From Cristatella mucedo (lineage: Eukaryota > Bryozoa > Phylactolaemata > Cristatellidae): a DNA stretch of 64,000 nt. Made by a program: the position numbers and the translations under genes. Location: positions 876,501-940,500 of the forward strand of contig WPIO01000004.1 in NCBI GenBank assembly GCA_009760855.2, given 5' to 3'. Positions 45,691 to 57,335 of this stretch are shown here, in pieces (position 1 is the stretch's first letter; each line of letters begins with the position of its first letter). The notes below the pieces were generated by a model. The model ran no database searches, was not told where the DNA came from, and saw nothing but the letters and a program-made list of their open reading frames with translations.

Positions 45691-47002
45691 GAATCTTTAC
45701 TCAACACCGAAACCCTGGAGAACTAGAGGCTTGTGAGTGGCCGGGCATCATCAGAAATGATACAAAAAAGATAATGATATTTGCTGATTCAACAGCATTA
45801 TATTTTAACCCTTAGAAGAGCGTTTAACAGCTATCACCACCGCTTGCAGTGGGAAATCAAGGATCTCCAGCTGCAGCTGACCGAAAATGAAGGTAGAAAT
45901 AGGTAGTAATGTACCCACAATTTCAGAAATTTATCAATAACAGGCGGCTTTATCGTTTTAATTAGGACTAACTTATGGATTTAGCCGAACGCGTCAGCTG
46001 GATGATGGAAGCCTTTGGCGGCAATCTCGAGATAATTCAAGAATGATCCTACTTTTGAAGGTGAAGGCCGTCTGAACAGGGTTTCAAAAGAAAATCATTA
46101 TCGGTTGTTGAAGATTTGGTAATATATGAATTAATTAACTTTATATATGTCGGTTTCTGAAAACTTTAGTTAAAAGTTTTATTCAACTAGTTTTCACAGC
46201 TATGTGAATAGCGGTTTTTAATGGCCGTAGAAGAACACAAACTGCAGTAGCTAATCGCATTGCTCGATGCAAGACTATGCCCATGAACAAGATCAACTCG
46301 CGCAATTTTTGCGTGGATTTCTCAATATTTTGCTAGCTCTTGTTGTGTTTGCGGTTTAGTCTCACTGGTCAGCACACTTGCCCATGCATAAAGCTGAAAT
46401 ATCTGATGCGATGGCCAAGACTTCCAACTGCGCCGCGGCCTATGTTTAGCCCGAAGCTTTGACCGTAGGCATGTGCATGCAAGGGCAGCAGGAACTTTGC
46501 GAAAAGGAAGGTTTTTTCTGTCGGTTGTCAGTCTGATAACATTTTAGGTGTGCTCACACTATGTTGAATTTGTGTCCGATATCCATCTGACCATGTGTAT
46601 TTTTAGTACAGTTGAGTATCAGTTCAGCAATTATGAAAAGATTTCAGCTTAAAATGCGTAATTAAAATAGCATATACATTGAACTTTTTTTAGAGGGCCC
46701 CCTAACTTCAAAGGCAATATTCGCATATAAGTGCAACGGATTAATCCATGTGAGTTCTAATTGAGATCGTGCTTAGTTTAGTTAAACTTGTTGCTACTCT
46801 CACACGTAACACCCACATAGTCTTGGTGGCTTTGTGGAGGTACAGACGAAGATAAATGCAGTCATCCTTTAGTTAAATTTTTGGCTACACTCATTCCAGC
46901 CGATTGTTCGACGCTCAGCTCCGCTCTGGGCATCCATTTGCATTCGAATGCTTTCGCCGGTCAAGCGTAAACACAAGGATTGGCAAGAGATTTTCTATTT
47001 AA

Positions 47003-47168
47003 GGTCTCGGAATATCTGCTAGCTCGGCTGTTCTCGCAAAGTCGAATCTTTCAAGGCTGTCTTACCCATTGGCTCCTTCCGAGGCCAGCCAAATGGTTCG
47101 TGAAATGGCTATCCGCCAGCTTTCATTGCAGGCCATGCTGAATCAACACCCATGCAGTAGTATACAGG
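47003..47168 (+). other. Candidate host exon
   Basis: A plus frame is open after a TAA at about 47,000 and reads 'AVLAKSNLSRLSYPLAPSEA', then 'MVREMAIRQLSLQAMLNQHP'. It meets a strong donor-like CAG|GTAGGT at 47,168. The peptide has natural-looking composition and helical character, but no family is recognised and no acceptor is certain. Confidence 0.25.
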
Positions 47169-47779
47169 TAGGTTCTGCTCAACCGAACGCGTAAAACTGC
47201 ACACACCTACAAGTAAGGCTGCTTCCACTGTTAGTTAGGACTGTTTCTCTTCTGCTGGATTGATATTCTCTTTGTGACCGATTACTTAGTACATACACTC
47301 ATGCTTATTTATAGAGATCCCATACAAGTTTCACGTGATAGACATGAGACTCTGCATTTGAACAAATAGGCCAGATTCAGCTAGGACTCGCTCAGACTGG
47401 CTACACTATTCTGAAACCTGTCTCACCGCCAAAGAATTTAGCCCCAACCAAAAGTGCTCCTTAAAAGAGTAATCATATTAACAGATTGCCAAGTCTTCCT
47501 GAAAAACTCATTAGCCAATTAAACGTTCAGCTGTGCTACTGCCTAGGGCTGCAAATGAAATTCCTATCTGTCGCTTGTCTAATGTCGGTGTTGTTGGAAA
47601 CAAGGCATTCACACCTATTAAATCTGTCCCAAGGGCTGCTAAATTGTCTACCAATCTGCCTAGCATGAGATTTAATTGCAAAGCCTACTGAATGTGCACG
47701 CCAACACTGACGTGCTGGTACCAGTAAATGAGTAAGGCTGCTTCCTGTATCCGCTTGGCGAATCAGCCGTCCGTTCGAT

Positions 47780-47830
47780 CAATGTGGTCTTCCTGAAAAA
47801 TTCCTGGATACACCAACGCTAAAATATACA
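47780..47830 (+). other. Candidate host exon end
   Basis: A short plus frame 'FDQCGLPEKFLDTPTLKYT' ends at TATACAG|GTGCGT, the same TATACAG context as the candidate donor at 47,168. Too short for assignment. Confidence 0.15.
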
Positions 47831-48866
47831 GGTGCGTTCACATTTTGAGGTGATTAACAGGATATCCTGCACGTCCATCGATGGGTCGGCTTCAGCTGAG
47901 ACCGGCTCAGACTCAGACTATGCCTTGTTCAATCCTACCTCAAGCTGATAAAAACAATTTTCCTCTCATAAAACAGGTTCATAAAAAGTAAATTATTAAT
48001 TGTAGTATTACTTTGGTTCCAAGAATACCTAGATAATAATACCTAATCTCTGTTCATGTGCTTGATAGCTTACAGAAAAAGAACTAGTCATTTGTTTATG
48101 CGAAACAAAGTAACCTGGCCACGTATGTGCAAACGTTTACAGCTACCATCTAACTACAGTTTTGCAAAAGAAAAGGACATTATAGACTCGCGACCATCGA
48201 GTTGTCAGTCGGAACCTTGGTTTGATGAAAAATTCAATCGCAAGCAGCTCAGCAAAGCACTCGGGGATAGGAAGACAAACTGGCGATCAGCTGTTGTCAG
48301 CTGTAGCCAGGGCTGTACCTGTTGTCCACAGTCACGAAAAAGCACCGTTACTAATTCACAGTAGAGAAACAAGGCAATTCAATTGGACACGGCATTGTTG
48401 AGTTGGCCGTGACAACATCAGTAGGCAATTACATGAGGCTACGAGTAGGCTGCTAGCCATTTACAGCGGGCCTATGCTCAGATCCGTTAGGTCTCTGAAG
48501 GTTGAGGTTGAGTTGTACAGAGTTATGAAAGCTAAATACACTCTATTCAAGCTGAACGAGAAATCTTTACGTACGCCGGCGACCTAAAGAAACATACTTA
48601 CCCGTGCAGGAAAGGGTGGCGATTTAGGCGGAAATATGCCTAGATATATTGGTGCTTCGGCTTAAATCGCCGGGACTCTACTCCACATAGGATTTCACTG
48701 TGATCCTAGACGTATATTTAGATCTTTTTCAGAATGTCAGAATCCCAAGTGCAATGACTCTTAGTGGACTTTATTACATGCTTACAACAGGAAAAAGTCA
48801 CAAAGTACACAGATAATAAGTATTTTTCCAACCATTTTTCCGAAGCCGGGAACCCTACGGGAATAA

Positions 48867-49047
48867 GGGCCGTGATAGCCCTTGAAGGTAAGGTTCTCGC
48901 TCTTGACGACGGAGGTCGTAGGTTCGAATCCTGAGGTGAGCGATCCTTTTTTAACCGCTGCAATCGGTGGAGATAACCGCAAAGGCTCTTCTGTCACTAT
49001 GCAAAAGAGGCTGTTAAATCAGCTAGTATTTATTTATTTACTTAATA
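48867..49047 (+). mobile_element. tRNA-derived SINE, plus copy
   Basis: The head 'ccgtgatagcccttgaaggt' matches the SINE A box region, with the B box GGTTCGAATCC near 48,922, the body phrase 'ctgcaatcggtggagataac', 'ggctcttctgtcactatgca', and an (ATTT)n tail ending at 49,047. Confidence 0.75.
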
Positions 49048-49137
49048 AGGATCGCCACTGCAGGATTCGAACCTACGACCTCGGGGTCAAGGTCATGTAA
49101 AGCAACCGCCTTACCTAGTGGGTCACCATGGCTCACT
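49048..49137 (-). mobile_element. tRNA-derived SINE head, minus copy
   Basis: Minus strand reads GTGAGCCATGGTGACCC with the A box, then 'ggtaaggcggttgctttaca' and the B box GGTTCGAATCC. It abuts the tail of the plus-strand SINE, giving a tail-to-tail pair. A further diverged SINE body on the plus strand follows at about 49,140-49,225. Confidence 0.7.
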
Positions 49138-49229
49138 CTATTGCCAACTGCAGGCCCTGGTTATAGTCGTTAACGCTTTTATGCCGTTTTGCCCAACGAG
49201 GCTGTTAAATCAGCTAACATTTATCTATA

Positions 49230-50150
49230 CAGTCACTCCTGTGGACTGGCCGAATCAATCACCGGATCTTTACTCAATCGATGGGATGAAGTCGAGTGAA
49301 ATTTGCTGCAACCGGTTGTCCCTATCTGTTGATGCACTTTAAACACGTGCAAAGTCTCTGGCGCAGCATAACGGCTTACATTTTTGAGCTTTACATTTTG
49401 GCAGCTCCCTACCAGGGTGGGTTCAATATGTCTTTGCATATAACAGAGGTTGAAATTCATATTGATTCAGTAAACTATGCACAATACTTAATAATTACCA
49501 GGGGAAATTGCGTTTTCTTAATACAACCAGCGGTCATGTTTTTGGTGTCACCTGAGTTAGATATCTACTCAAAATGCAGGTTAGTAGGCAGCCATCATTA
49601 AAGCTGTCCGAAGGCGATCGGGTTTTTACATTATTCCAAGCATACGTACAAGGGAGAAAGTAACCACTTCTTGCTGTCAACAAAAGGAGGCTATCAGACG
49701 TTGTCACACCCAGGCATACAAATCGTTCGCTCAGGCTAGTCTTTCTTTCAGTAATAAAGAGAATCATCGTGACTATCCTACGGACACAAAAGTGCGTGTA
49801 TTCTATGTAGCTACCTTAAAGTCCGAGATGAAATTTAACGATCTTTATATTGCCGTATATCTGAATCTGTTTTGATCATATTTCTTTCATCAAGAGGAAG
49901 TATTTTCATGGTTCCGTTTGTTTTTTCATCGCTACCGAATGTGCAACCGGCAAAGAGGAAGGTTCGTTTCCGTTGCGAAGTACAACTCCCTTTAAACAGC
50001 CATTTGATGTAGATGCTCCACTAAGTTGGATTATAGCACTTTTCCATTTGGTTAACTAGACCTTTGAAATTGCAGCAATAAACTTTGTAATCCTTTGTTG
50101 AAAATAATGGAAGAAAATCTTATCGCAATATATATACACACAAAAAATTT
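49230..50150. other. No recognised gene
   Basis: Short frames on both strands (49,233-49,460, 49,296-49,601 and 49,534-49,767) overlap and show no motif. AT-rich. Confidence 0.4.
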
Positions 50151-50154
50151 AGGA

Positions 50155-50475
50155 ATAGGCTTAAAGAAATTTCACTTTTTTAATGTAGAACTGAAAAACA
50201 CTCCATCGAATGTTTTTTGGCAGGTCAAGGTCTCTCACTAAGTCATCAAGACCATATTGTGAGTATAGTATAGGCATTGGAACATATGAACCATCACAGC
50301 TGTCATCAACGTTACCTTCAGTTAAACTTCAATCAATGTCAGTCAATATATCATCAACTGTATCAGGTGGAACAGGATGTCCCACCTCCACCCTGTGCAG
50401 TAAAGACCGTATTGCAGATAGTAGATTAGAATATTCAAGGTTATGCTTATTCTTCCTCTGAAGCCCTTCACGTTA
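50155..50475 (-). pseudogene. Fragment of a metazoan LNDLxRDLxLxK-type protein
   Basis: One minus-strand frame reads 'LEYSNLLSAIRSLLHRVEVG', 'HPVPPDTVDDILTDID', a TGA, then an acidic linker and 'QYGLDDLVRDLDLPKN' before running out near 50,155. The order (SAIR-P..P..PP, an acidic linker, L-D/N-D-L-x-RDL-x-L-x-K) matches an uncharacterised protein family I recall from many animal genomes, where repeated partial copies are common. The in-frame TGA and loss of the homologous frame after 'LPKN' show decay. Its function is unknown to me. Confidence 0.5.
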
Positions 50476-50741
50476 GTGATGCAGAATTAACTATCCAAAA
50501 AGTGGTCTCTTTGTCCTCACCAAATCATCGGTGCTCGAAATTTAATGCGTTTGCTTTGACCTTTAATCCCTCGTCTCTAATTTTCTGCACGTGGCTTGCA
50601 CGCCTTAAGAAGTACTTGATAATAGATGTCTTATCTTGGATGTCTTATCCTGATCTCCAAGTCTTCATTCGAAGGAAGCATGATATCAGTGTTTGATGAA
50701 TGTAGCAATCGGTAGCCGCTGCTCTTTCGTCAAAAATCTCA

Positions 50742-50985
50742 CACAGATGTATGTATCTCCCACAGATGTATGTATCTCCCACAGATGTATGTATCTCCCA
50801 CTGATGTATGTATCTCCCACAGATGTATGTATCTCCCACAGATGTATGTATCTCCCACAGATGTATGTATCTCCCACAGATGTATGTATCTCCCACAGAT
50901 GTATGTATCTCCCACAGATGTGTCACCCACAGATGTATTTCCCACAGATGAATCTCCCACAGGTGTATCTTCCAAAGATGTATAG
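50742..50985 (+). repeat. 19-bp minisatellite
   Basis: About nine regular copies of a 19-base unit (cacagatgtatgtatctcc; starts spaced exactly 19 bases from about 50,742 to 50,915), then four or so degenerate, shortened units to 50,985. Because 19 is not a multiple of three and the unit has no stop in several frames, long open frames with a 19-residue period appear on both strands. They are a by-product of the repeat. Confidence 0.95.
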
Positions 50986-50989
50986 AGAA

Positions 50990-51540
50990 TTCTTATACTC
51001 CCTAGGAATTGTAAATCTCAAATATCCGATGATTTAAGCAACTGCATAAACCAAGAAAATGGTAAATCGCCTTACGAAAATAACGCAAAAAATTTATATA
51101 AATAAGTGACTGAAACGAGTAAATCTAATAAAATCCAATATTATTATACATAATTTGTACCGCTGAAGTGCATCTAATCTTTGATAAACAAAATCTGCCA
51201 AACTAAATGTATTAAAAATCAAAACAAAGGGCACCTTAAATCATCATTTGTCATGTAGACGAGAGAAAAATTACATCGAACGCCAGACAACTAGTATGAG
51301 ACAGACCAGTAAAGCTGGTTCTACCTTCCAGCTTTCTTAAAGGAATCTCCTAAAACAGCCTTTCATATTAGTTCTTAATAGCCAGTGATTAAAAAGGCTG
51401 GCCATCTATTATATTTCAAAAGGAAATTGGAGTTTCAGAGCAATTTTGCTTAATATCCGTTGAACAATCAGAAGCGGTCACATGTTTCCGCATTGGAGGT
51501 ACATGGCTGTACATCTTGAATTTGTCAACAAACTCAGACA
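50990..51540. other. No recognised gene
   Basis: AT-rich sequence with no long frame, repeat family or RNA-like structure that I can identify. Confidence 0.5.
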
Positions 51541-51780
51541 TCGTAGTTATAACCAGCCTGAGAGATCATATGGCCTCTCGGCAATACCCAAATAAAATTG
51601 CAATAGTCGAGGCTGGATGCAACCCGCAAGCCTTAAGATTTTAGGCAAAACACGGTGGTAAACGATTTCTAATCTAAGGCGGGTATCGAACGTAATGGCT
51701 AGCTCTGGATGCGGTACTCTCGAATACAGTTCAGGCAATGTTTTACAAGTCAGATTGTATTTATCGATTAGTACTGTCAA
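51540..51780 (-). mobile_element. LINE family 1 fragment, decayed
   Basis: The minus frame 51,547-51,780 aligns by eye to the family 1 region '...HHIRSLSKIRSCLPQ...' through 'RLDYCNSLLAGLP' ('YHRVLPKILRLAGCIQPRLL'). Stops and substitutions are frequent. Confidence 0.45.
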
Positions 51781-52149
51781 CCTTCGAAGGGTGTTTCAGA
51801 ATGTCTTCGGTTGGTGTGAATACGTCAGCAAGTTTTTTTATATCTATTATTTTCCTGCTCATAAAGGACAAGTTTAAGCTGGTGTTTGCCAGCTTTTACT
51901 TTTTAGAAACGTGTAATCAAAGCATTAAACCAGCTACACAGGAAAAATGTAACATGAATTTTTCCTAGTTTTATAAATAGTATTTCAGTCATTACATTAA
52001 CACTATGCTTCTCTGTATCAGTTGAAAGAGCTGTGCTTTTAGCAACGAGATCAGCAGCACATTTTACTTTTAGTTTACTTACATCCTCAGTTACAGAGTG
52101 GCAATAGAGCTTTGATAGGTTTGATACACTCTACCCTTGAAGTGAGAAA

Positions 52150-53280
52150 TCTATAGGCGATGATGATAATAATAACAATAACAGTTATATATTTGTACAG
52201 GACCCTCGGAGAACTGAATCTTGTTCAAGGCACTGTACAGATGCTGTGTAGAAATTATTCTCAAATTATTGGTAATAACATCCACAAGCAGCGGACACAG
52301 GGGAAAGCAACTATATGAACGATAAATTAATGCATGATATGAATGAGAGACGATTGAGATACATGAATTAGAGACTATTCAAACTGCCCCGCCGAGTGCT
52401 GTAATAAACAGGGGCGTTTTAGGCTTCTTTTTAAATGGCATTATGTCGGGTGATGTGCGTAGGTGGTGGGTTCTAGGCTCTGGGAGCATATGAACTAAAT
52501 GCTCAGTCCCCGAAAATTTTGAGATTCGCTTGGGTTATGGCTGAACGATTCGAGTCAGAACAGTTAGTAGTACGATTCTTCGCCGGGTGGGAGAGTAGCT
52601 GTGACATGTAGGCTGGAACCATAGATTGAAGGGGCGTAAAAGTAAGTGACGGAACCTTGAAGTCGATATAATGCTTGATTGGAAGCTAGTGCAGGTCGGC
52701 GAGAAGTGGTGCGATATGGCAACTGGAACGCTCAAGACCAACGAGCCTAGCTGCAGACTTTTGAGCCATCTTTCAGCACCTGATTGCACTGGCCGAAAGA
52801 ACAGGAGGCAGTGAGCTACATGAGTCGAGATGGAATGTACAAGTGAATGGATCAGTTTCTATGTAGTACCCACGTCTAAGCAAGCACAACTGTTAGCAGT
52901 GTTATGTCGCAGAAAGGCGGCAGACTTGACTGTGGAGCTGATGTGGTAGTCCTATTAAAGGTCACTTGGGAACAGGACGCTTATATTTCATGTAGATTCA
53001 ACAGAAGCAATGCTGGGAGACCCGATTTTGAGCTTTAGGTTTTCTAATTTCTGAATCAGGCATGGTTTTTCCATAGCTAGTAAGTTCGTTTTTCATAGTT
53101 TCATTCAAAATGTTTTCTGATATTCATGTTCGGACGTCATTAATACATGCAGCAAGGGTGTGCAGATAATTCGACGTGCTCGAGGGCCAGGAGAGATCAA
53201 AGCAAACGTACAACTGAGTGTCATCTGCATAGAACTAAAAGCCTAGATTGTGCTGGCGATGACACCGGCAAGAGGGACAG
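52150..53280 (-). mobile_element. LINE family 2 relative, decayed
   Basis: From a (TAA)n-like tail (52,158-52,180) and a diverged 3' stem ('cctcggagaactgaatctt') through post-RT sequence (52,535-52,789) to RT sequence near 53,230 ('caactgagtgtcatctgcat', complementary to a YADD-region codon run). All frames are broken. Confidence 0.65.
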
Positions 53281-53289
53281 TATCAATTG

Positions 53290-53790
53290 TGAAAAGAAGT
53301 AAACAGAGCACCCTCGGAGAACTCAATCTCTTTCTGGGCGCTTTACATTCGCTGCAAAGGGAAATGCAATTGAATGGTGAGTAATATCATGCTCGATAAA
53401 CAACATGAATAACATGGTTAGGGGTGACATGCACAGGGTCAGCATGCAAATGTGGTTAGTGGCAGCATGCACAGTGTCAGCACGCATAAGCTCATGATGG
53501 ACGAATCACAGGGACCCACTAAATGCTGTCCTAAATAGGTGTGTTTTTAAGTTCATTTTAAATGTGGTCAGGTCTGGGGATGTTCTGACGCAAGTCGGGA
53601 GAGAGTACCAGGCTTTGTTAGCATACGAACTAAATGCACTGTCTCCAAAGGATTTGAGGTTTGTACGAGGTATTGGTAGACTGTTGGACTCCGAAAAGCA
53701 GGTGGTACGATGCTTGGTCTGGTGGGGCAGTAGATCTGAGAGATAGGCTGGAGCCAAAGAATGAAGTGATCTCAAAGTGAGCGACAAGGC
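53290..53790 (-). mobile_element. LINE family 2 3' end, younger copy
   Basis: The frame 53,506-53,787 gives the C-terminal end ('TLRSLHSLAPAYLSDLLPHQ', then 'SFGDSAFSSYANKAWYSLPT') followed by the 3' UTR and stem-loop at 53,305-53,350. It is less diverged than the copy on its left and is inserted next to or within it. Confidence 0.75.
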
Positions 53791-54059
53791 GGCAGGGCAG
53801 TCGATGAAGTGATTACATGGAAGGAGCAGCTCAAAAAGGCCGGAAAGGATGTGCAGCAGTTTCAGCAGCTTGCGAGTAGATGCCGTTGCCTAAGAATTGT
53901 CGAAGTTAGAGTTCAGGTGAGTTTGAAAGCGCAGCATCGCTTATTTTTCAGGCCTACTTTGTCAAGGCGTAGTAGACCTGAAAAATATGGAATGCAAGCT
54001 ACTTGCAGGGAGTGATGATCTTCGCTGGAAGTGAGATACCGATGGTGAGATTCGATGCT

Positions 54060-55450
54060 CTGACGAATTGGAGGCTTCCAAGACCTTCCAGTGACAGAGC
54101 AAGGCACAGTCCCAATAGAAAGGCCTTATAGGTCTGTGCTAGAGCTTTGATTTTGTATCCATTGATCAACCGGGAGCCAGCGATGCTCGATCCTTCAGCA
54201 AAGGTGATACGTGGCTGAACCTCTGAGATGTGTTCACTAGCATTGCATCCATATCCATTACCAGCTGGGGTTCCAAAATGGCTTCGTTCGGTCGCCAAAG
54301 CAAAATAGAATTGCAATAACCCAACCTAGACAGAACCACGGAGCTAGCATATCTTTTGCAAGCCACCGTGGAAGACGGTCCCTAATCTTCGACAGGGATC
54401 GGACGCGATAGCTAGCAGTGGCTGCCGTCTTCCCAAACAAAAGTTACAAACTTTAGGCAACCGTCAACGGCTGCATCTAAATTCCGACCACACGTTGGCA
54501 GTCGCACAGCAGCATACGAGCAGCAGTTTGGTTTTATCGTAATTTTTTTTTAGGGAAATTTGCCGACATCAAGAATAGAATGTCGGGAAGGAAAGCAATC
54601 AGTGTATCAGTTGCTTCACTAGATTCCGACGCTTAAATGTTGAGTACAGCTGGGTATCTCCAGCATTAAAGTAATAGCTGCTTCCATTGGCCCTGATCAC
54701 TTTTTCGCGGAGGTTTGGTGTAAAAGCGAGACAGCAAAGGACCGAGCGAACGGAAACTTGTTAATCTCCACGGGTGAGTGGTCTGGTGGATGAGACTTGA
54801 CCACCGAACGACACAGATTGGGCCTGACCAGACGAATGCGATTAGGATCACGCCAGCATTTCGCTTGCCAGACTGATCGCTATTCTCATTCATTCAATTA
54901 GGATGTCGTGATAGTTGGTGCGTCGAAAGCAGGTGATAAATCTGGCAAGGCTAGGGCAGTGACATTCACGTCGGCGTTGCTGCACGTGACGTGGCGTTGG
55001 CTAAGCGATGAAGAGCTGTTTCAGTGGAAGCGATGGTGTCGCTTGATTCCCCGATTGAAACGATCGCTCTTTTCAATGCGCTCAGGCTGTATAGCGGCAA
55101 ACTCGTTCGAGAATCTTTGATGCAAAAGAGAAGGAGTACTCGGTAATAGTTTGCTAGGGCGTCTAAATCTACTTCAGGCTAGTTAAGTATCTTTCGAACA
55201 ATGGCCGATCTTAAGAGACCGGAAAAGCCCTGTCATTCAGAGAAGCGGTCCAAATCAGAGTTAGTGCTGCTCTAAGAAGTGTAGACCTCGAAGGATATGG
55301 TATAGGGCCTTCCGGAGACACGCCTTTTTCACTCGACGGTTACTGTATTCGGACGAGACTTTGTGACGTTACGGATACGTGCAAATTTATCAACACATAA
55401 GGCTGAAAACGTTTTAGCTGAGCCGTTAATATGCCGGGAGTGAGATCTCC
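54060..55450 (-). mobile_element. LINE family 1 copy, heavily decayed
   Basis: Minus-strand sequence follows the order of family 1: post-RT region (54,166-54,440, 'SSVVLSRLGYCNSILL'), the QLY box region (about 54,640), the GVPQG region (54,666-54,893, partial), the 'DLSAAFD' region near 54,930 and the RT start near 55,170-55,330. It ends where the SINE of unit F begins. No long frame survives. Confidence 0.65.
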
Positions 55451-55466
55451 TGGAGTTGGCAATCAA

Positions 55467-55661
55467 CGGTGAGCCGTGATGGCACACTAGGTAAGGCGGT
55501 TGCATTTACGATCTCATCCCCGAGGTTGTGGGTTCGATATCTGCAGCGGTGATTCTTTATCGCCACTGCAAGCGGTGGTGATAGCCGTAGAGGCTCTTCT
55601 GTCACTATACAAAACAAGGCTTTTTGTTCAGATAGGATTTATTTATTTATTTACTTAGTTT
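55467..55661 (+). mobile_element. tRNA-derived SINE in unit F
   Basis: A box TGGCACACTAGG, B box GGGTTCGATA, body 'gccactgcaagcggtggtga' and an (ATTT)n tail. It is at the same unit position as the SINEs in A and B. Confidence 0.8.
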
Positions 55662-55799
55662 TCGATGACGTTATGGTCTGTCGTCGTCATCGTCGCCGTC
55701 TCTCTGTTCCTTGCTTCTCGTTTCTTGGTCTTCTGCGTGAGACAGAGAAGCAGTCACCACCAAAAGCAGAAGGAATGCAGCAGCTGTTTACCGAGGCAT
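55662..55799 (-). pseudogene. Secreted acidic peptide gene, copy F (stop at codon 4)
   Basis: ATG complement 55,797-55,799. TAA at codon 4 as in B and C, then signal-peptide codons in frame. The acidic part is cut by the SINE, and the donor, intron and second exon of this copy are absent because LINE sequence lies immediately left. Confidence 0.6.
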
Positions 55800-55874
55800 T
55801 ATTGCGGTCAAAAGACAATGCTCTAGTGAATGCGTTCACTACTAAAAACCCTTATGTATATATGTTTTTGTAAA

Positions 55875-57335
55875 CGAGGATAGCTAGCTTTGCACAAGCA
55901 TCACTCTTAATCGTTTATTGAGAAGGATCAGTTGCATCAGTCCGAATTCGCGGCTCCCAGAGCTGAACCACCCATGAGCGGCCGCTGGGACACGGTCTTT
56001 TACATCGACTACTTCGATTCATTGAAAAGGATTAGCGAGTACTTTTAGGTTTGTAAAGCAGGTTCGTGAAAGGTTCGTGAAAAAAATCATTACATTCCCA
56101 CTTATTACTTAATTTCTTAAAGCAGCATCTGCTGTGATACCTGGAAAATTCGTCATGTATTGGCTACAGTTTTTTTTCCCTCCCCATAGTTTTCTGTCCA
56201 GGCTGCCCAGGCCAAGTATTGTCAAAGCAACACGGTTCGATAATACAATCTTTTTTATGTCTATATGACAAGAAAATCAAATTTAAACCAGTAGCCACCT
56301 GCTGGTTACAGCTCATTTGTCTGCTACGTTGGCGGTGAACGAGACAAGTTAACTATTACACTTAGTTCCTTGTCAGTGAAGCATTGTCGTGACAAACCTC
56401 TAGGCTACCTGATTAGAATTCATTGGCGCATAGTGTTAGGCAGCTATGATTGCCGTAAAGATACATGCGGTAGCTGCCCCTAAATTTAGATCGAATCTTT
56501 ACTCAACACCGAGACCCTGGAGACCTAGAGGCTTGTGAGTGGCCGGGCATCATTAGGAATGTCATAAAAAAGATAATAATATTTGCTGATTAAAAATTGA
56601 TATATTTAAACCTTAGAAGAGCGTTTAAAAGCTATCATCACGGCTTGCAGTAGGAAATCAAGGATCTCCCGCTGCAGCTGACCATACTGCCTCTGCTGAA
56701 TGACTATCTATTCTCATTTCCTAACCTCGTCATGAACACCAGCCCAAGCGTCGATCCCGATTAGGAACAGTCTCTTTAGCTGGCTCAACGAGACTAATCT
56801 GCTCAATTATATCCAAAGGTGTCGTCTATGGGGAAAAGCGCCTATGAGATATGGGTGGCAAAGCAGACTCTAGCAGTACCCCGTTGGCCATTAGGGATAG
56901 CCGTACATACTTGACTCAAATCATCAAGATATCTATACGAACCTATTGCTTGCCCCTCATTATTTATTACACATCTCAATCCTATGGTCGATGTTTCAAC
57001 CGTCAACTGAGTACTTCAATTTTCAGGAGGAGCTCAGGCAGGTTATTAACATTCTTGCATCAATAATGGAACCCACTAGTTTAGAATTCCAGTTTCTATT
57101 TGAAATGCTCCTGTTCGGTTATGCGAAGCTACTGGGGCTGAATTATCTGCCAGCTAAATCCGTCGCCATGTGCCTCAATCACAGCATCCGTTTAAATATG
57201 CTGATACAAAGTTGGGTATCCTGTCTCTCACGTACCTCACCCCTTAGTTTCTGCTTTTACGATATGAAAGATTATATTAATAATGCAACGTTATCAAAGT
57301 ATCGTTGTGCTCAAATAAATGGGTTTGCATATTAG
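55875..57335 (+). pseudogene. Plus-strand conserved segments of unit F
   Basis: Segment 1 ends 'YIDYFDSLKRISEYF' (to about 56,048). The Cys-rich segment after the acceptor-like 'ccctccccatag' (56,190) ends 'LIRIHWRIVLGSYDCRKDTC', 'GSCP' and a TAA near 56,482. The 'LFSFPNLVMNTSPSVDPD' segment lies near 56,710-56,763. The last segment (56,946-57,335) reads 'YFNFQEELRQVINILASIME', then 'KLLGLNYLPAKSVAMCLNHS'. The Cys-rich and last segments are free of stops here. Protein family not recognised. Confidence 0.4.

Larger units (their letters stand above)
21600..45965 (+). repeat. Tandem repeat cluster, block 1 (units A-E)
   Basis: Seven head-to-tail copies (A, B, C, D1, D2, D3, E) of a unit with a basic length near 3.4 kb. 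Unit landmarks in order: second-exon region ending 'gcgattgagat', the GTC run, the 'cccatgagc' segment, a 'ccccatag' acceptor-like site, a Cys-rich segment ending 'tgcccc', the 'catgaacaccagccc' site, the 'gagtacttcaattttcagga' segment, and a minus-strand LINE fragment. Copies differ in age: D1-D3 are almost identical while A, B, C and E are diverged and carry separate LINE or SINE insertions. All copies point the same way, which fits tandem amplification and not dispersal by transposition. The block ends abruptly at about 45,965. Confidence 0.85.
45966..48860. other. Low-repeat spacer, no recognised gene
   Basis: None of the unit or LINE sequences seen elsewhere are evident. Two short plus-strand open segments resemble exons and are listed separately. 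A 102-codon frame at 48,056-48,364 (ending in a Cys-containing 'SQGCTCCPQS') has no recognised motif. 48,370-48,860 holds nothing I can identify. Confidence 0.4.

Noticed and set aside
50645-51037. Overlapping 80-110-codon frames on both strands of the minisatellite
   Set aside because: The repeat unit lacks stops, so several frames are open at once. No start context or motif supports a protein.
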